Assembly (NCBI GenBank): GCA_034440175.1
Contig: JAWXBO010000123.1
Span: 1 to 16,209, forward strand
DNA: 16,209 bases
Direction of reading: 5' to 3'
From: SZUA-430 sp034440175
GTDB taxonomy: Bacteria; Pseudomonadota; Alphaproteobacteria; Micropepsales; Micropepsaceae
Below, one piece after another: positions 6,798 through 14,835 of the stretch (the first letter of the stretch is position 1; each line of letters starts with the position of its first letter). Made by a program: the position numbers and the translations under genes. The notes beneath the pieces were generated by a model, which was given only the letters and a program-made list of their open reading frames with translations, was not told the origin of the DNA and did no database searches.

Positions 6798-8852
6798 CTA
6801 CGCCGCGTGCGCCTGCGCCCGCAATGAAATAGCCTGTTCGGCAAGCTTACCGACCAGTTCGGCCAAATGATCGAACTTATAGGTAAACGTCGCCGCTCCC
6901 TGTGTAGCGGATCGCAACTCGACGATCAGCGTTTGCAATTCAGACTCTGGAATATGTGCCTTGACCGTGTCCCAGCCTGGCCAGTCCAACCGCCCGTCAA
7001 ACCCGAGCAATTGCCCACGCTTGCCGGTGATGATTTGATTGATCCGCGATGTGTGATCGCTCGGCGTATGCACGTCAACCGACACTATGGGCTCAAGCAA
7101 AACCGGTGAACAATTGGCCATCCCTTCCGACATGCCTGTTTTCGCCGCCATCTGGAAGGCAGCATCGCTGGAATCGACGCTGTGGTAACTGCCATCAGTC
7201 AAGGCCACCGACACATCAACGACTGGAAACCCCAGCGGACCGCGATGAAGATAGTCGCGAATTCCTTTCTCCACCGAAGGTATGAATTGCCTGGGCACAA
7301 CACCGCCTGCAATCTCATCAAGAAACTCAAACCCGCCACCACGCGGCAAGGGTTTGATCTGCAACATCACATCGCCGAACTGGCCGTGTCCGCCCGACTG
7401 CTTTTTGTGTCGGCCACGCTGTTCGGTCGATTTGCGGATCGTTTCGCGATAACCCACATGTGATACCTGCGTGGCCAATTTCAGACCGAACTTGCGTTCA
7501 GCGCGCGCCAAAGCGGTGCGCAAATGTACCTCACCCTGGCCCGACAGCACCGCCTCGTGGGTCTCGGCGACCTGTTCAAAGACAATGCCTGGATCTTCCT
7601 CTCGCAATTTGGCAATGGCTGCTGAAAGTTTCACATCGTCATTGCGGTTCGCTGCCTTGATCGCAAACTTGTAAACCGGCGGCAGCACCTCTGGCCGCTT
7701 GAGCGCTTTGATCGCCCGGTGCGCCGTCAACGTGTCGCCCGTTTGCGCTTTCTCAAGGCGGCCGATGGCGACCAGATCGCCAGCCCCCGCCCCGGGAATT
7801 TTTGTCGCTTTCTCACCCATCATGGAAAACAGACCCGACGCCCGCTCTTCCGCTCCATCGCTACGCACCAGTGTAGCACCATCTTTGAGGATGCCGCGAA
7901 ACACGCGCGCCAGCGAGAGCTTTCCGCCCGCGCCGTGCAACGTCTTGACAATCTGCACGACCGGATCTTCGCCGTGGCCGGTCAACCCCTGCCGCAGTGC
8001 CGCTTTTGAAACATCCGGCACTTCGTGACGCAGGGCCTTCAGCAAGCGCCGCACACCATTGTCACGCTCGCCAGAGCCCATCAGCACCGGCACGATCTTG
8101 CCCTCTGCCAGTTCACGCGTCAGATCGGCAAACACCTCATCGCGCGGCGGTTCAATATCCGACAGCAACTCTTCCATGAGATGATCGTCGTAGTCGGCGA
8201 GCTTCTCGAGCATTTGATAGCGCGCCTCGTGTTCACGGTCGGCGACTTCCGATGGAATGGCAATCACCTCCGAGGCCGCGTGCTCGCGATAAACAAAGGC
8301 GCGCTCCAGCGCCAGGTCAACAAACCCGGTAACGATCCCATCCTTCCAGATCGGCACTTGCCTCAACACCAGCGGACGCGCCGACGCCGGCTGCAATGCG
8401 GCAAGCAATTCCCGAATTTGGCCTTGCGCCTTGTCGATTTTGTTGATGAAAAGAAAGTGCGGAATGCCCAGATCGACGAGCCGCTTCAAAAGCGGTTGCA
8501 GCAACGCGGCTTTCGCCGGATCCGGTTCAGCCACCACGACCGCCGCATCGACACCCGCCAGCGCGTTCAGCGTTTCTTGTTGAAACTCAATCGAACCCGG
8601 ACAATCAAGAAACGTAAAATGATCGCCCAGAAATGCCGTCGACGCTGAAGTGATTTCCACGCTCATCAGCCGCTCGCGCGCTTCAGCCGAAGAATCTCCA
8701 ACCGTATTTTTCTGCGCCTGACTGCCCTTTCGGGTAAGTTTGCCGGTAGACCAAAGAATACTGTCGAGCAGCGTTGTCTTGCCGCTTCCTTGAGGTCCGA
8801 CCAGGGCCACGCAACGCGGCCCATGTCCCCCCTTATCGTTCGTCTCTGCCAT
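6798..8852 (-). CDS. Elongation factor G-like translational GTPase (FusA paralogue)
   Basis: 684 residues with EF-G architecture: G domain, beta-barrel domain II, and domains III-V including QSGGHGQFGDV, the EF-G domain IV signature region, and a C-terminal EF-G fold. P-loop GPQGSGKT (19-26) and NKID (137-140) are normal. The G3 box reads DCPGSIEF (83-90) where canonical EF-G has DTPGHVDF, so the catalytic His is replaced by Ser and hydrolysis may be slow. The switch I region is also unlike true EF-G. It is therefore probably not the main EF-G but a paralogue of the kind widespread in alphaproteobacteria, with undefined ribosomal role. The start is ATG 8852; a TTG 36 bases upstream is possible. 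The aminotransferase gene lies 111 bases upstream on the same strand. Confidence 0.9.
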   Translation of the reverse strand: MAETNDKGGHGPRCVALVGPQGSGKTTLLDSILWSTGKLTRKGSQAQKNTVGDSSAEARERLMSVEITSASTAFLGDHFTFLDCPGSIEFQQETLNALAGVDAAVVVAEPDPAKAALLQPLLKRLVDLGIPHFLFINKIDKAQGQIRELLAALQPASARPLVLRQVPIWKDGIVTGFVDLALERAFVYREHAASEVIAIPSEVADREHEARYQMLEKLADYDDHLMEELLSDIEPPRDEVFADLTRELAEGKIVPVLMGSGERDNGVRRLLKALRHEVPDVSKAALRQGLTGHGEDPVVQIVKTLHGAGGKLSLARVFRGILKDGATLVRSDGAEERASGLFSMMGEKATKIPGAGAGDLVAIGRLEKAQTGDTLTAHRAIKALKRPEVLPPVYKFAIKAANRNDDVKLSAAIAKLREEDPGIVFEQVAETHEAVLSGQGEVHLRTALARAERKFGLKLATQVSHVGYRETIRKSTEQRGRHKKQSGGHGQFGDVMLQIKPLPRGGGFEFLDEIAGGVVPRQFIPSVEKGIRDYLHRGPLGFPVVDVSVALTDGSYHSVDSSDAAFQMAAKTGMSEGMANCSPVLLEPIVSVDVHTPSDHTSRINQIITGKRGQLLGFDGRLDWPGWDTVKAHIPESELQTLIVELRSATQGAATFTYKFDHLAELVGKLAEQAISLRAQAHAA

Positions 8853-8963
8853 GAGGTTGCTCCCTGTTTGCCCGGGAAGCGCAACCAAAAACGATTTACG
8901 CCCTCACCAACCGGGCGCCCCAACGTTTCAACCAATTGCAGGCGAGCGCAAGCGAAAACTCTC

Positions 8964-10190
8964 TTAACGAAGCCCGGCGCAGAATCTTTGAATGCGCTGG
9001 CAGGCCTGCTCCAGGATTTCGTCCGAAGCCGCATATGAAATGCGGAAATACGGCGAAAGCCCAAAGGCTGCGCCGTGCACAACGGCCACGCCTTCGGCCT
9101 CCAGCAGTTCAGCCGCGAACCCTTCATCATTGTGGATCGTTCGCCCCGAAGATGCCACTTTGCCGATTGTGCCCGCGCACGAGGGATACACATAAAATGC
9201 GCCTTCAGGCGTCGGGCACTTGATCCCCTTGGCCTGGTTGAGCATCGACACCAACAGATCACGCCGTTTCTGAAAAATTGCTGCCCGGGGCCGGATGAAA
9301 TCCTGGGTCCCGCTCAGGGCCTCCACCGCGGCCCACTGGCTCACCGAAGTGGCCATTGTCGTCGACTGCGACTGGATTGCGGCCATGGCTTTGATCAGCG
9401 GTTCCGCAGCAGCGCAATAACCGATGCGCCAGCCCGTCATCGAATAGGCCTTCGAGCAGCCATTCATCGTCAACGTTCGCGGGTAGAGCCTTGGCTCAAC
9501 CTGGGCAATCGTTGCGAACTCGAATCCGTCATAGAGGATGTGTTCGTACATATCATCGGTCAACACCCAAACCTGGGGATGATCCAGCAAGACTGCCGAC
9601 AGTGCTTTCAGGTGTGCCGCCGAATAGGCAGCCCCCGTTGGGTTCGACGGCGCATTGAGCATCAGCCACTTCGTCTTGGGCGTAATCGCTTTGGCCAATT
9701 GCTCTGGGGTCAGGCGGAATCCGCCAGCCTCGTTCGTTTCGACGATGACAGGTGTCGCACCGCACAACTGAACAATGTCGGGATAGCTTACCCAATAGGG
9801 TGCAGGAACGATCACCTCGTCACCCGGATTGAGTGTCGCCAGAAAGGCATTGAAGATGATCGCCTTGCCTCCCGGCGACACCATCGTCTGCGATGGTTTA
9901 TAGTCGAGCCCGTTCTCGCGCTTGAACTTGTCTGCAATCGCCTTGCGCAGTTCGGGAATGCCCTCGACCGCCGTGTAGCGGGTCTCGTTGCGCTCGATCG
10001 CACGAAACGCGGCCTGCTTGATATTGTCGGGCGTGGGAAAGTCCGGCTCGCCGGCACCAAGGCCAATGACATCGCGGCCTTGCGCGATCAGATCGCGCGC
10101 TTTTTGCGACACCGCAATCGTCGGCGACGGCTTAATTCGCCCCAGCGCATTGGACAAAAAGCCCGGGGGCAGTGCTTGTGGCCCGCTCAT
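8964..10190 (-). CDS. aatA: Class I aspartate aminotransferase (PLP, subgroup Ib type)
   Basis: Transfers the amino group between aspartate and 2-oxoglutarate; relatives also accept aromatic or prephenate-type substrates. 408 residues, usual family length. Motifs in order: GAGEPDFPTP (45-54), YTAVEG (72-77), VSPGGKAIIF (104-113), NPTG (183-186), TDDMYEHI (211-218) with the Asp for the pyridine nitrogen and the Tyr for O3', SKAYSMTGWRIGY (246-258) with Schiff-base Lys247, and a C-terminal Arg in FRISY for the substrate carboxylate. ATG at 10190 is chosen; the codon before it is a TTG that could also initiate. It heads a divergent intergenic region shared with the lipoprotein genes. Exact substrate range cannot be told from sequence. 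Confidence 0.95.
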   Translation of the reverse strand: MSGPQALPPGFLSNALGRIKPSPTIAVSQKARDLIAQGRDVIGLGAGEPDFPTPDNIKQAAFRAIERNETRYTAVEGIPELRKAIADKFKRENGLDYKPSQTMVSPGGKAIIFNAFLATLNPGDEVIVPAPYWVSYPDIVQLCGATPVIVETNEAGGFRLTPEQLAKAITPKTKWLMLNAPSNPTGAAYSAAHLKALSAVLLDHPQVWVLTDDMYEHILYDGFEFATIAQVEPRLYPRTLTMNGCSKAYSMTGWRIGYCAAAEPLIKAMAAIQSQSTTMATSVSQWAAVEALSGTQDFIRPRAAIFQKRRDLLVSMLNQAKGIKCPTPEGAFYVYPSCAGTIGKVASSGRTIHNDEGFAAELLEAEGVAVVHGAAFGLSPYFRISYAASDEILEQACQRIQRFCAGLR

Positions 10191-10349
10191 CAAATTAATC
10201 CACTTTCCAAAAATGAGACAGCTTTCTAGCCGATTCGAACCCCGCTTCTCAAATAAAAGCCAGTCTCAGGCTGACAGGTTAATGCCAGTTAAACTTTCGT
10301 TAGTGCCCAGGCCCGACAATAGACCCCTTGTCGTGCTCAGGAGGCCGCC
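10191..10349. promoter_or_regulatory. Divergent intergenic region with a small inverted repeat
   Basis: About 160 bases between the aminotransferase (leftward) and the first lipoprotein (rightward), so both promoters should lie here. CGACAA (10314-10319) and TTGTCG (10328-10333) form a 6-bp inverted repeat just ahead of the lipoprotein ribosome site (AGGAGG near 10340). No promoter hexamers are clear enough to place. Confidence 0.4.
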
Positions 10350-10847
10350 ATGCTCGCGCATTGCCGCTTTACACTCATCATATCGCTGCTGGCACTCGTC
10401 GTTGCCGGTTGCAGTAGCGCCGAAGCGCCCGCGGGCCGTTGGGAGGGTTTTTCTCAATCTGCGAATTGGCTTGTTGCCGTTCGCCTGCAGGTTGATAAGG
10501 GCAATGTGATCCACGCGACGGCATTGTCTGTGCAAGTTGTTGATACGTCCCTGCCTGAACGCTTGAATTTAACTCAAAAAATCAAGGCAATGTTGCCTGA
10601 AGAATGGAAACACGCTCCATTGGGGAAAGTCGACTTCAAGAACAATATCATTACCCGCGCGGGTGGATTTGCTCCCCTTTTTGTCTTTGATCCCAGCCGG
10701 AAAACAATGACGTTTAACTTCTACGCAGGTGGCAAATTGACCGAACGCATCAAACTGTATCCTGTCAAAGATTTCATGGTAACGGGCCATTTCCCCCCAA
10801 AGACCCAGTTGGCTTTCGCCGGGAACTCCGGCACCCTAGGTCTCTAA
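10350..10847 (+). CDS. Hypothetical lipoprotein (first of three)
   Basis: 165 residues with a lipoprotein signal: hydrophobic 7-19 and lipobox VVAGC with acylated Cys21. The mature part is short, mixed alpha/beta and has no further Cys; it opens with GRWEGFSQSANWLVAVRL, as small periplasmic beta-barrel or lipocalin-like proteins often do, and has FFxY-like aromatic stretches later (FNFYAGGKL). Family not recognised. ATG at 10350 follows an excellent AGGAGG. The next gene starts 18 bases after its stop, so it probably leads a small operon of lipoproteins. Confidence 0.82.
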   Translation: MLAHCRFTLIISLLALVVAGCSSAEAPAGRWEGFSQSANWLVAVRLQVDKGNVIHATALSVQVVDTSLPERLNLTQKIKAMLPEEWKHAPLGKVDFKNNIITRAGGFAPLFVFDPSRKTMTFNFYAGGKLTERIKLYPVKDFMVTGHFPPKTQLAFAGNSGTLGL

Positions 10848-10865
10848 CGATTGGTATGAGTAAGC

Positions 10866-11165
10866 ATGGCCACGAAGCAAAATGTAGTTTCAGTATTTTT
10901 CGTGGCCGGCCTTGCAATAGGACTCTCGGCCTGCGAGCAATCCGTCGCCGGCTCGTGCTCCACCGCTCAAGATGTCGCGGGCAAATTGACGACCTTGGTA
11001 GATGATCTCAACTTGGCCCACGGCGCCGGTCGTCTCGACATGCTCAACGCCGGTGACATCGGCGCAAACATTCTCGGGGCAGGTGCAAACTTCAGCAAGA
11101 GCCGCAACAATCAGGCCTATTGCGGCGCCTTGGAAAAAATCCGCCTCGACGCCCGTCTAAAATAG
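10866..11165 (+). CDS. Small hypothetical lipoprotein (second of three)
   Basis: 99 residues: signal peptide with hydrophobic 7-21 and lipobox GLSAC, acylated Cys23. The mature 77 residues contain two further Cys (GSCSTA, AYCGAL) that could form a disulfide, with a helical middle (VAGKLTTLVDDLNLAHGAG) and a Gly/Ala-rich turn. No family recognised. No strong ribosome site is visible before ATG 10866, so it may depend on translation of the gene just upstream. Confidence 0.72.
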   Translation: MATKQNVVSVFFVAGLAIGLSACEQSVAGSCSTAQDVAGKLTTLVDDLNLAHGAGRLDMLNAGDIGANILGAGANFSKSRNNQAYCGALEKIRLDARLK

Positions 11166-11241
11166 TCCGCGCGCCGTACTTGCCGCGCACAAGGGCATCC
11201 TGCTACCACAGGCCCTCCACCTCAACAGGCGAGGCCTTCCC

Positions 11242-11607
11242 GTGCTCGATCAACGCTTTAACCGCACCATCATGCTTTGCACAGCGCTCCTGGCATTGAC
11301 CGCTTGCGTTGACCCTGATGAACGCTCGGATGTCGGCCAGTCGCCGCTGGTCGTGCCACCAATGATGGCGACCCGGCCAGCCACCTTCAAGTGTGAAGAC
11401 TCAGGACGCATTGTCGTTCGCCCTGTCGGTGACGACGGAAAGGCGATCATTCTTGCTTTCATGCAACGCGAAGTTCCACTCAAATCTGTTCCGGCGAGCG
11501 AAGGTCAAAAATACTCGGACGGCGCCACCGTATTCTGGATGAATGGTCCCAATGCAACCTTACTCGTGGCCGGCAAACCAGAGGCTCAATCCTGCGAAAA
11601 GGAATGA
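11242..11607 (+). CDS. MliC-type lysozyme-inhibitor lipoprotein
   Basis: 121 residues: short signal with basic start, lipobox LTAC (acylated Cys22), a Pro-rich spacer, then a domain from about 48. It shows the MliC/PliC signature: FKCEDSG (49-55), YSDGATVFW (91-99) with the SDG-x3-FW core, an Asn-Gly turn, and a closing Cys118 that would pair with Cys51. The family inhibits C-type lysozymes at the cell surface, protecting against host or predator lysozyme. The start is taken as GTG 11242 because it gives a signal peptide with an Arg-containing n-region and GGCGAGG stands upstream; ATG 11272 would leave almost no n-region. It converges on the next gene with a 10-base gap and no obvious terminator. 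Confidence 0.8.
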   Translation: MLDQRFNRTIMLCTALLALTACVDPDERSDVGQSPLVVPPMMATRPATFKCEDSGRIVVRPVGDDGKAIILAFMQREVPLKSVPASEGQKYSDGATVFWMNGPNATLLVAGKPEAQSCEKE

Positions 11608-11617
11608 TGCTGCAACT

Positions 11618-12712
11618 TTACTCGACGGCCAGGTAAACATTGGTCAGCAAATCGGCATCCTGGGTTTCGCCGGGATCGCTGACATATTCCTCCCACGATA
11701 TCGCTTTTTCTTTCAGTTTATGCTCGGCCGCATAGGTGTGCAGCCGGTCATAGGTGTTCTTTAGGGTCAGATAGGGTCCCTTGTGCGTGACCTTGAGCAC
11801 GCGCCCGGCATAAGTCTCTCCAACTTTCACACCATCTGCGGGTACAGGCGTTAGAGCCGGGATCGAGTTGAGCGGCATCGCCGCATCAAACACCCAGTCG
11901 CCGTCTGCACTGTGCGAGATTGTAACCGCAAGCGGCGGCCCCCCGACCTCCAGCCCGTTCGCCTCTGCGTAAGTCAGGAGCTTTTGATAGGCCCCTCCCA
12001 GTGCGGCTGAAAGGGCGGCTTCGTCATTTGATTTGGCGCTCGCCCGGGTGAGAACCACAACCTTGGCCCCAACGCGCACAATTTCAGGCCCCTTGGCGGG
12101 ATCAGCCGTTCCAGACAACTCAATGTCAGGGGGGGCCGCGCCGCCAGGTGCCGCCAACGCCGCCTGCGTCGCAGCATTCGACTGCGCTTCTACCAATGCT
12201 TTCAAGCGCGCCAAACCCGCTTCATAGTCTTTCCCAATCCACGAGTCGAACATCAGACCAACATAACGCGACACCGGGTTCATCCCCAAATCCGTGTCAA
12301 ACGCCCACACGACACGCGTCCCGCCATCGACAGGCTCAAATGTAAATGTCGAGTATCCCGAACCCTCCGAACCGAAATCCAGTTTCGTTTTGATCAGTTT
12401 GAACGGCTCGCTTTCGACAATTTCCTGGGAACCATTGCCGACATTCGGATCTTCGCTTGTCCATGAAAATCTGGCACCCTTACCTGAAGGTGGCCGCAGC
12501 GGATCGATGGTGTACTTCGCATTGGGATCAAGCTGCGCCCAGGGCGACCACTCGTTGAACCGGGTCCAATCATTGACGATGGTGAAAATCTCATCAGGGG
12601 CAGCCTTGATGATCTCGACCCTTTCAACGTGCGCGTTCTGTGGCAGCACGTAAGCGCCACCGATGACAATGCCCGCCAAAACGACTATGCCGATGATGAT
12701 GTTTTTCCACAT
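11618..12712 (-). CDS. Membrane-anchored SRPBCC domain fused to GyrI-like effector-binding domain
   Basis: 364 residues: single N-terminal membrane helix (about 4-24), an SRPBCC/polyketide-cyclase-like domain (about 30-175, with RVEIIKAAPDEIFTIVNDW and FNEWSPW, a pattern typical of that fold), an Ala/Pro-rich linker (about 180-200), and a C-terminal domain resembling the GyrI/AraC effector-binding fold (about 205-364, with YQKLLTYAEANGLEVGGPP and a late HKGPYLTLKNTYDRLHTY). Both domains bind small hydrophobic or cationic ligands in other proteins, so a ligand-binding or sensing role at the membrane is likely, with no known partner here. ATG at 12712 has AAGGTGA upstream. Confidence 0.88.
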   Translation of the reverse strand: MWKNIIIGIVVLAGIVIGGAYVLPQNAHVERVEIIKAAPDEIFTIVNDWTRFNEWSPWAQLDPNAKYTIDPLRPPSGKGARFSWTSEDPNVGNGSQEIVESEPFKLIKTKLDFGSEGSGYSTFTFEPVDGGTRVVWAFDTDLGMNPVSRYVGLMFDSWIGKDYEAGLARLKALVEAQSNAATQAALAAPGGAAPPDIELSGTADPAKGPEIVRVGAKVVVLTRASAKSNDEAALSAALGGAYQKLLTYAEANGLEVGGPPLAVTISHSADGDWVFDAAMPLNSIPALTPVPADGVKVGETYAGRVLKVTHKGPYLTLKNTYDRLHTYAAEHKLKEKAISWEEYVSDPGETQDADLLTNVYLAVE

Positions 12713-12944
12713 TTCAAATCACCTTCATTTCTCTTGCGCCGCCGCGTGTCCGCTGTTGATCCGTTCGGCCAAGGACTCGGAAATCCTGTGGGCCATCATA
12801 GCACTCCAGCTCGATATGCGGTTGCAGCCTTGCCGCACTAATTGTGATTTACGCCGGATTTGATCGAATTTCCGGGCTTGTTGCAGCGAAACCTGTAGCC
12901 GCCCTTCCTCGACAAGACCCGAAGTCCTCCCCATAGTACGACTC

Positions 12945-13529
12945 ATGTCGATTTGGGGTTGGTTACTCATCGGCGCCGCCAGTTGGGCACTCGCCATTGT
13001 CCTCAAGATCGTCGCTGACTTCCTGGTCCAGCGCTCGACGAATATCGCGCTGCAAGATTGGGCCGCAGCCGGACTTTCAGGCGTGTGGTCCTCGATCTGC
13101 GAAATGGGGCTCTGCGCGCTGGCATTTTGGTTTTGGGGCGCTGTCTTTGCGGACGCATTGGTCGCAGCTTTAGGGGCCGCATTGGCCGAGTTCATCGTCC
13201 TGCTTCCAGCTGCCCTGTCCGCACATTTCGCCCGCTCGCCAACAAAGACAAAGGACCGTGCCAATTGGAGCGCCTTTTTCATTGAACGCAGCCTTGTTTT
13301 TGCCAACCACTTGGCCAGCCGCGGGCTTCTGTGGCTAGGCATTGCGGGTCCCGCAGGATTGCCGGCCGTCGCCAGTGCTTTCGGCCTTTTCGCCGCCTCA
13401 GAAGGCGTCCAAGCCTATGGCCAAGCTAGAGATTGGGACTGGCTGGACAAGCGTACGCAATGGCTTTTCTTTGCCTTTTTATTCGCCATCATCTGCACTG
13501 AAATTGCGCTGCTAATTGTTTGGCGCTGA
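12945..13529 (+). CDS. Polytopic membrane protein, weak resemblance to YhfC/PrsW-like intramembrane proteases
   Basis: 194 residues with about five or six membrane helices (roughly 5-23, 45-66, 70-93, 112-133, 137-153, 172-192). The start GASW-x5-LK (10-21) and FFIER-x6-H (111-122) recall the YhfC family of predicted intramembrane metallo/glutamic proteases, but the usual paired Glu is reduced to a single E82 here, so activity is uncertain. No ribosome site is visible before ATG 12945; the message may be leaderless. The 232 bases on its left hold no gene I can defend. Family assignment is tentative; the existence of the gene is well supported by its hydrophobic pattern. Confidence 0.7.
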   Translation: MSIWGWLLIGAASWALAIVLKIVADFLVQRSTNIALQDWAAAGLSGVWSSICEMGLCALAFWFWGAVFADALVAALGAALAEFIVLLPAALSAHFARSPTKTKDRANWSAFFIERSLVFANHLASRGLLWLGIAGPAGLPAVASAFGLFAASEGVQAYGQARDWDWLDKRTQWLFFAFLFAIICTEIALLIVWR

Positions 13530-13613
13530 TGGTGGCATTTCAAAGATTGAGCAAACATTAACTCATTTCGCCTAGCGTCCCGGTCAGCTTGGCAATCAAC
13601 GGTCAGACAACCC

Positions 13614-13874
13614 ATGGACAGACAAATCGTTCACGCGATCCTCTTTGCCGTAGCCTGCACAACTCTCCTCGGTCTCTATTTTTTTTCGGGCTCAGCCCAA
13701 AGTAACAATTCCGCCCTGGCGCCGGACGACATCCGCTTTACCGCCCAACAAGAAAAATTAAAAAGTCAAAAACGCAGGAAAACAGTCAGTGCCGCCCCGG
13801 CATCCAGCTCAGACGACAGTGCTGATGAACCGGAAAGCGAAGAACCCCCGGCCGAAGAACCCGAGATTGAATAG
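13614..13874 (+). CDS. Small anchored protein with acidic low-complexity tail
   Basis: 86 residues: one N-terminal membrane segment (about 6-25, ILFAVACTTLLGLYFFSG), a short Lys/Arg-rich stretch (48-56), then a Ser/Ala/Asp/Glu/Pro-rich tail ending in many Glu. Predicted inner-membrane anchor with a disordered charged domain. No family recognised and no strong ribosome site before the ATG, so support is the signal-like N-terminus and consistent codon use. Confidence 0.55.
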   Translation: MDRQIVHAILFAVACTTLLGLYFFSGSAQSNNSALAPDDIRFTAQQEKLKSQKRRKTVSAAPASSSDDSADEPESEEPPAEEPEIE

Positions 13875-13931
13875 CCCGCTCGCCGCCGATGCACAAATCG
13901 TGTAAACTCCTCCCAGTCGTCCACAAAGGGC

Positions 13932-14825
13932 TTGCGCCGGAGGATTACCATTTCATCCCTCGATCCGCCCATCATCGTGCGCCGGATGCGTTTTGCCTTT
14001 TCGGATAGCTTGAAGGCCTGGTGGAACCCTGCGCACCCGGAGTTCAGCCACATCGTCAACGCCGCCTCACTCGCCATGCCCTACCTGGAATCCTATGTGA
14101 TCGAAACCATGCGCAAGGCGCGCGCGCAAATCACTGACCGAACACTGCTCGAAGAAGTCGATCTCTATATCGGCCAGGAGTCCACCCACTTCCGCCAGCA
14201 TCAGCAATTCAACAAGCACCTCGCCGAGCTCGGCTACAAAGCTGTGCCGCACATGGAAGCGCTTCTGAAGGCCGACTACGACGCTTTCGCCCGCACGCGC
14301 TCGCTGACCTTCAACATCGCCTACGCCGAAGGTTTCGAGGCGATGGCACTGACCATCGGCCACATGCTGGTCGAGGATCGCGAGTTTCTCTTCGGCAACG
14401 CCGACCCCGCCGTGTCGTCGCTGATCTTGTGGCACTTCGTCGAAGAGATCGAACACAAATGCGCCACCTACGACGTCTTCAAAGCGCTCGACGGCCGTTA
14501 CCGTTGGCGCATCTATGGCTTGTTCTACGCCATGATCCACATCATGGCGCGCACCCGCCAAGGCTACCGTGCACTGCTGATCGAGGACGGCCGCTGGTTC
14601 ACCGGGACCTCGCGCCTCGCGCTTTACCGCTTGCTCGCCCGCATCTTTGCCAGGCTCATCCCGCGCCTGCTGCGCGTCATGCGCCCCGGCTACGACCCGC
14701 GCGAAGTCCCCGACCCGTCTTGGGTACGGGAATGGTGGCGCCAGCACCGCGAAGGCAGCGACAACCTCGGCGACCTCGACACCGGCAAACTCGCCTCACC
14801 GATCCCCATTCCACGCACAGCTTGA
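13932..14825 (+). CDS. PF10118-type 'metal-dependent hydrolase' with di-iron ferritin-like motifs
   Basis: About 297 residues from the TTG at 13932. It resembles the family annotated 'predicted metal-dependent hydrolase' (COG3687). Metal-ligand pattern numbered from TTG: Glu54 (YLESY), Glu83-x2-His86 plus His90 (QESTHFRQH), Glu133/Glu136 (YAEGFEAM), His168, Glu172-x2-His175 (EEIEHK). Glu, ExxH, Glu, ExxH on four helices is the classical carboxylate-bridged di-iron arrangement, so an oxidative role is as plausible as hydrolysis. The start is unsettled: GGAGG at 13939-13943 would serve an ATT at 13950 (6-base spacing); GTG 13977 is another choice. Homologues as I recall them begin near the ISSLDP region, favouring 13944-13953. 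The next gene follows after 10 bases, so the two form an operon. Confidence 0.85.
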   Translation: MRRRITISSLDPPIIVRRMRFAFSDSLKAWWNPAHPEFSHIVNAASLAMPYLESYVIETMRKARAQITDRTLLEEVDLYIGQESTHFRQHQQFNKHLAELGYKAVPHMEALLKADYDAFARTRSLTFNIAYAEGFEAMALTIGHMLVEDREFLFGNADPAVSSLILWHFVEEIEHKCATYDVFKALDGRYRWRIYGLFYAMIHIMARTRQGYRALLIEDGRWFTGTSRLALYRLLARIFARLIPRLLRVMRPGYDPREVPDPSWVREWWRQHREGSDNLGDLDTGKLASPIPIPRTA

Positions 14826-14835
14826 AGGACCACCC

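Noticed and set aside
8853..8963. GC-rich GGGCGCCC-like element between the aminotransferase and EF-G-like genes
   Set aside because: The self-complementary core leaves no loop and no T-tract follows; not a usable terminator. The 111-base gap shows nothing else definite.
10228..10246. GATTCGAACCCC, like the T-arm of a tRNA read on the other strand
   Set aside because: The flanking bases do not form the 5-bp T stem and there is no acceptor or anticodon stem; chance match.
12725..13342. Long minus-strand frame (205 codons) opposite the membrane protein, whose end (about 12725-12955) could be a small gene ahead of the SRPBCC gene
   Set aside because: The part opposite 12945-13342 is a shadow of a clearly hydrophobic + strand protein, and the remainder has no ribosome site, no family and odd arginine codon use (mostly CGG). 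Only homologue conservation could rescue it.
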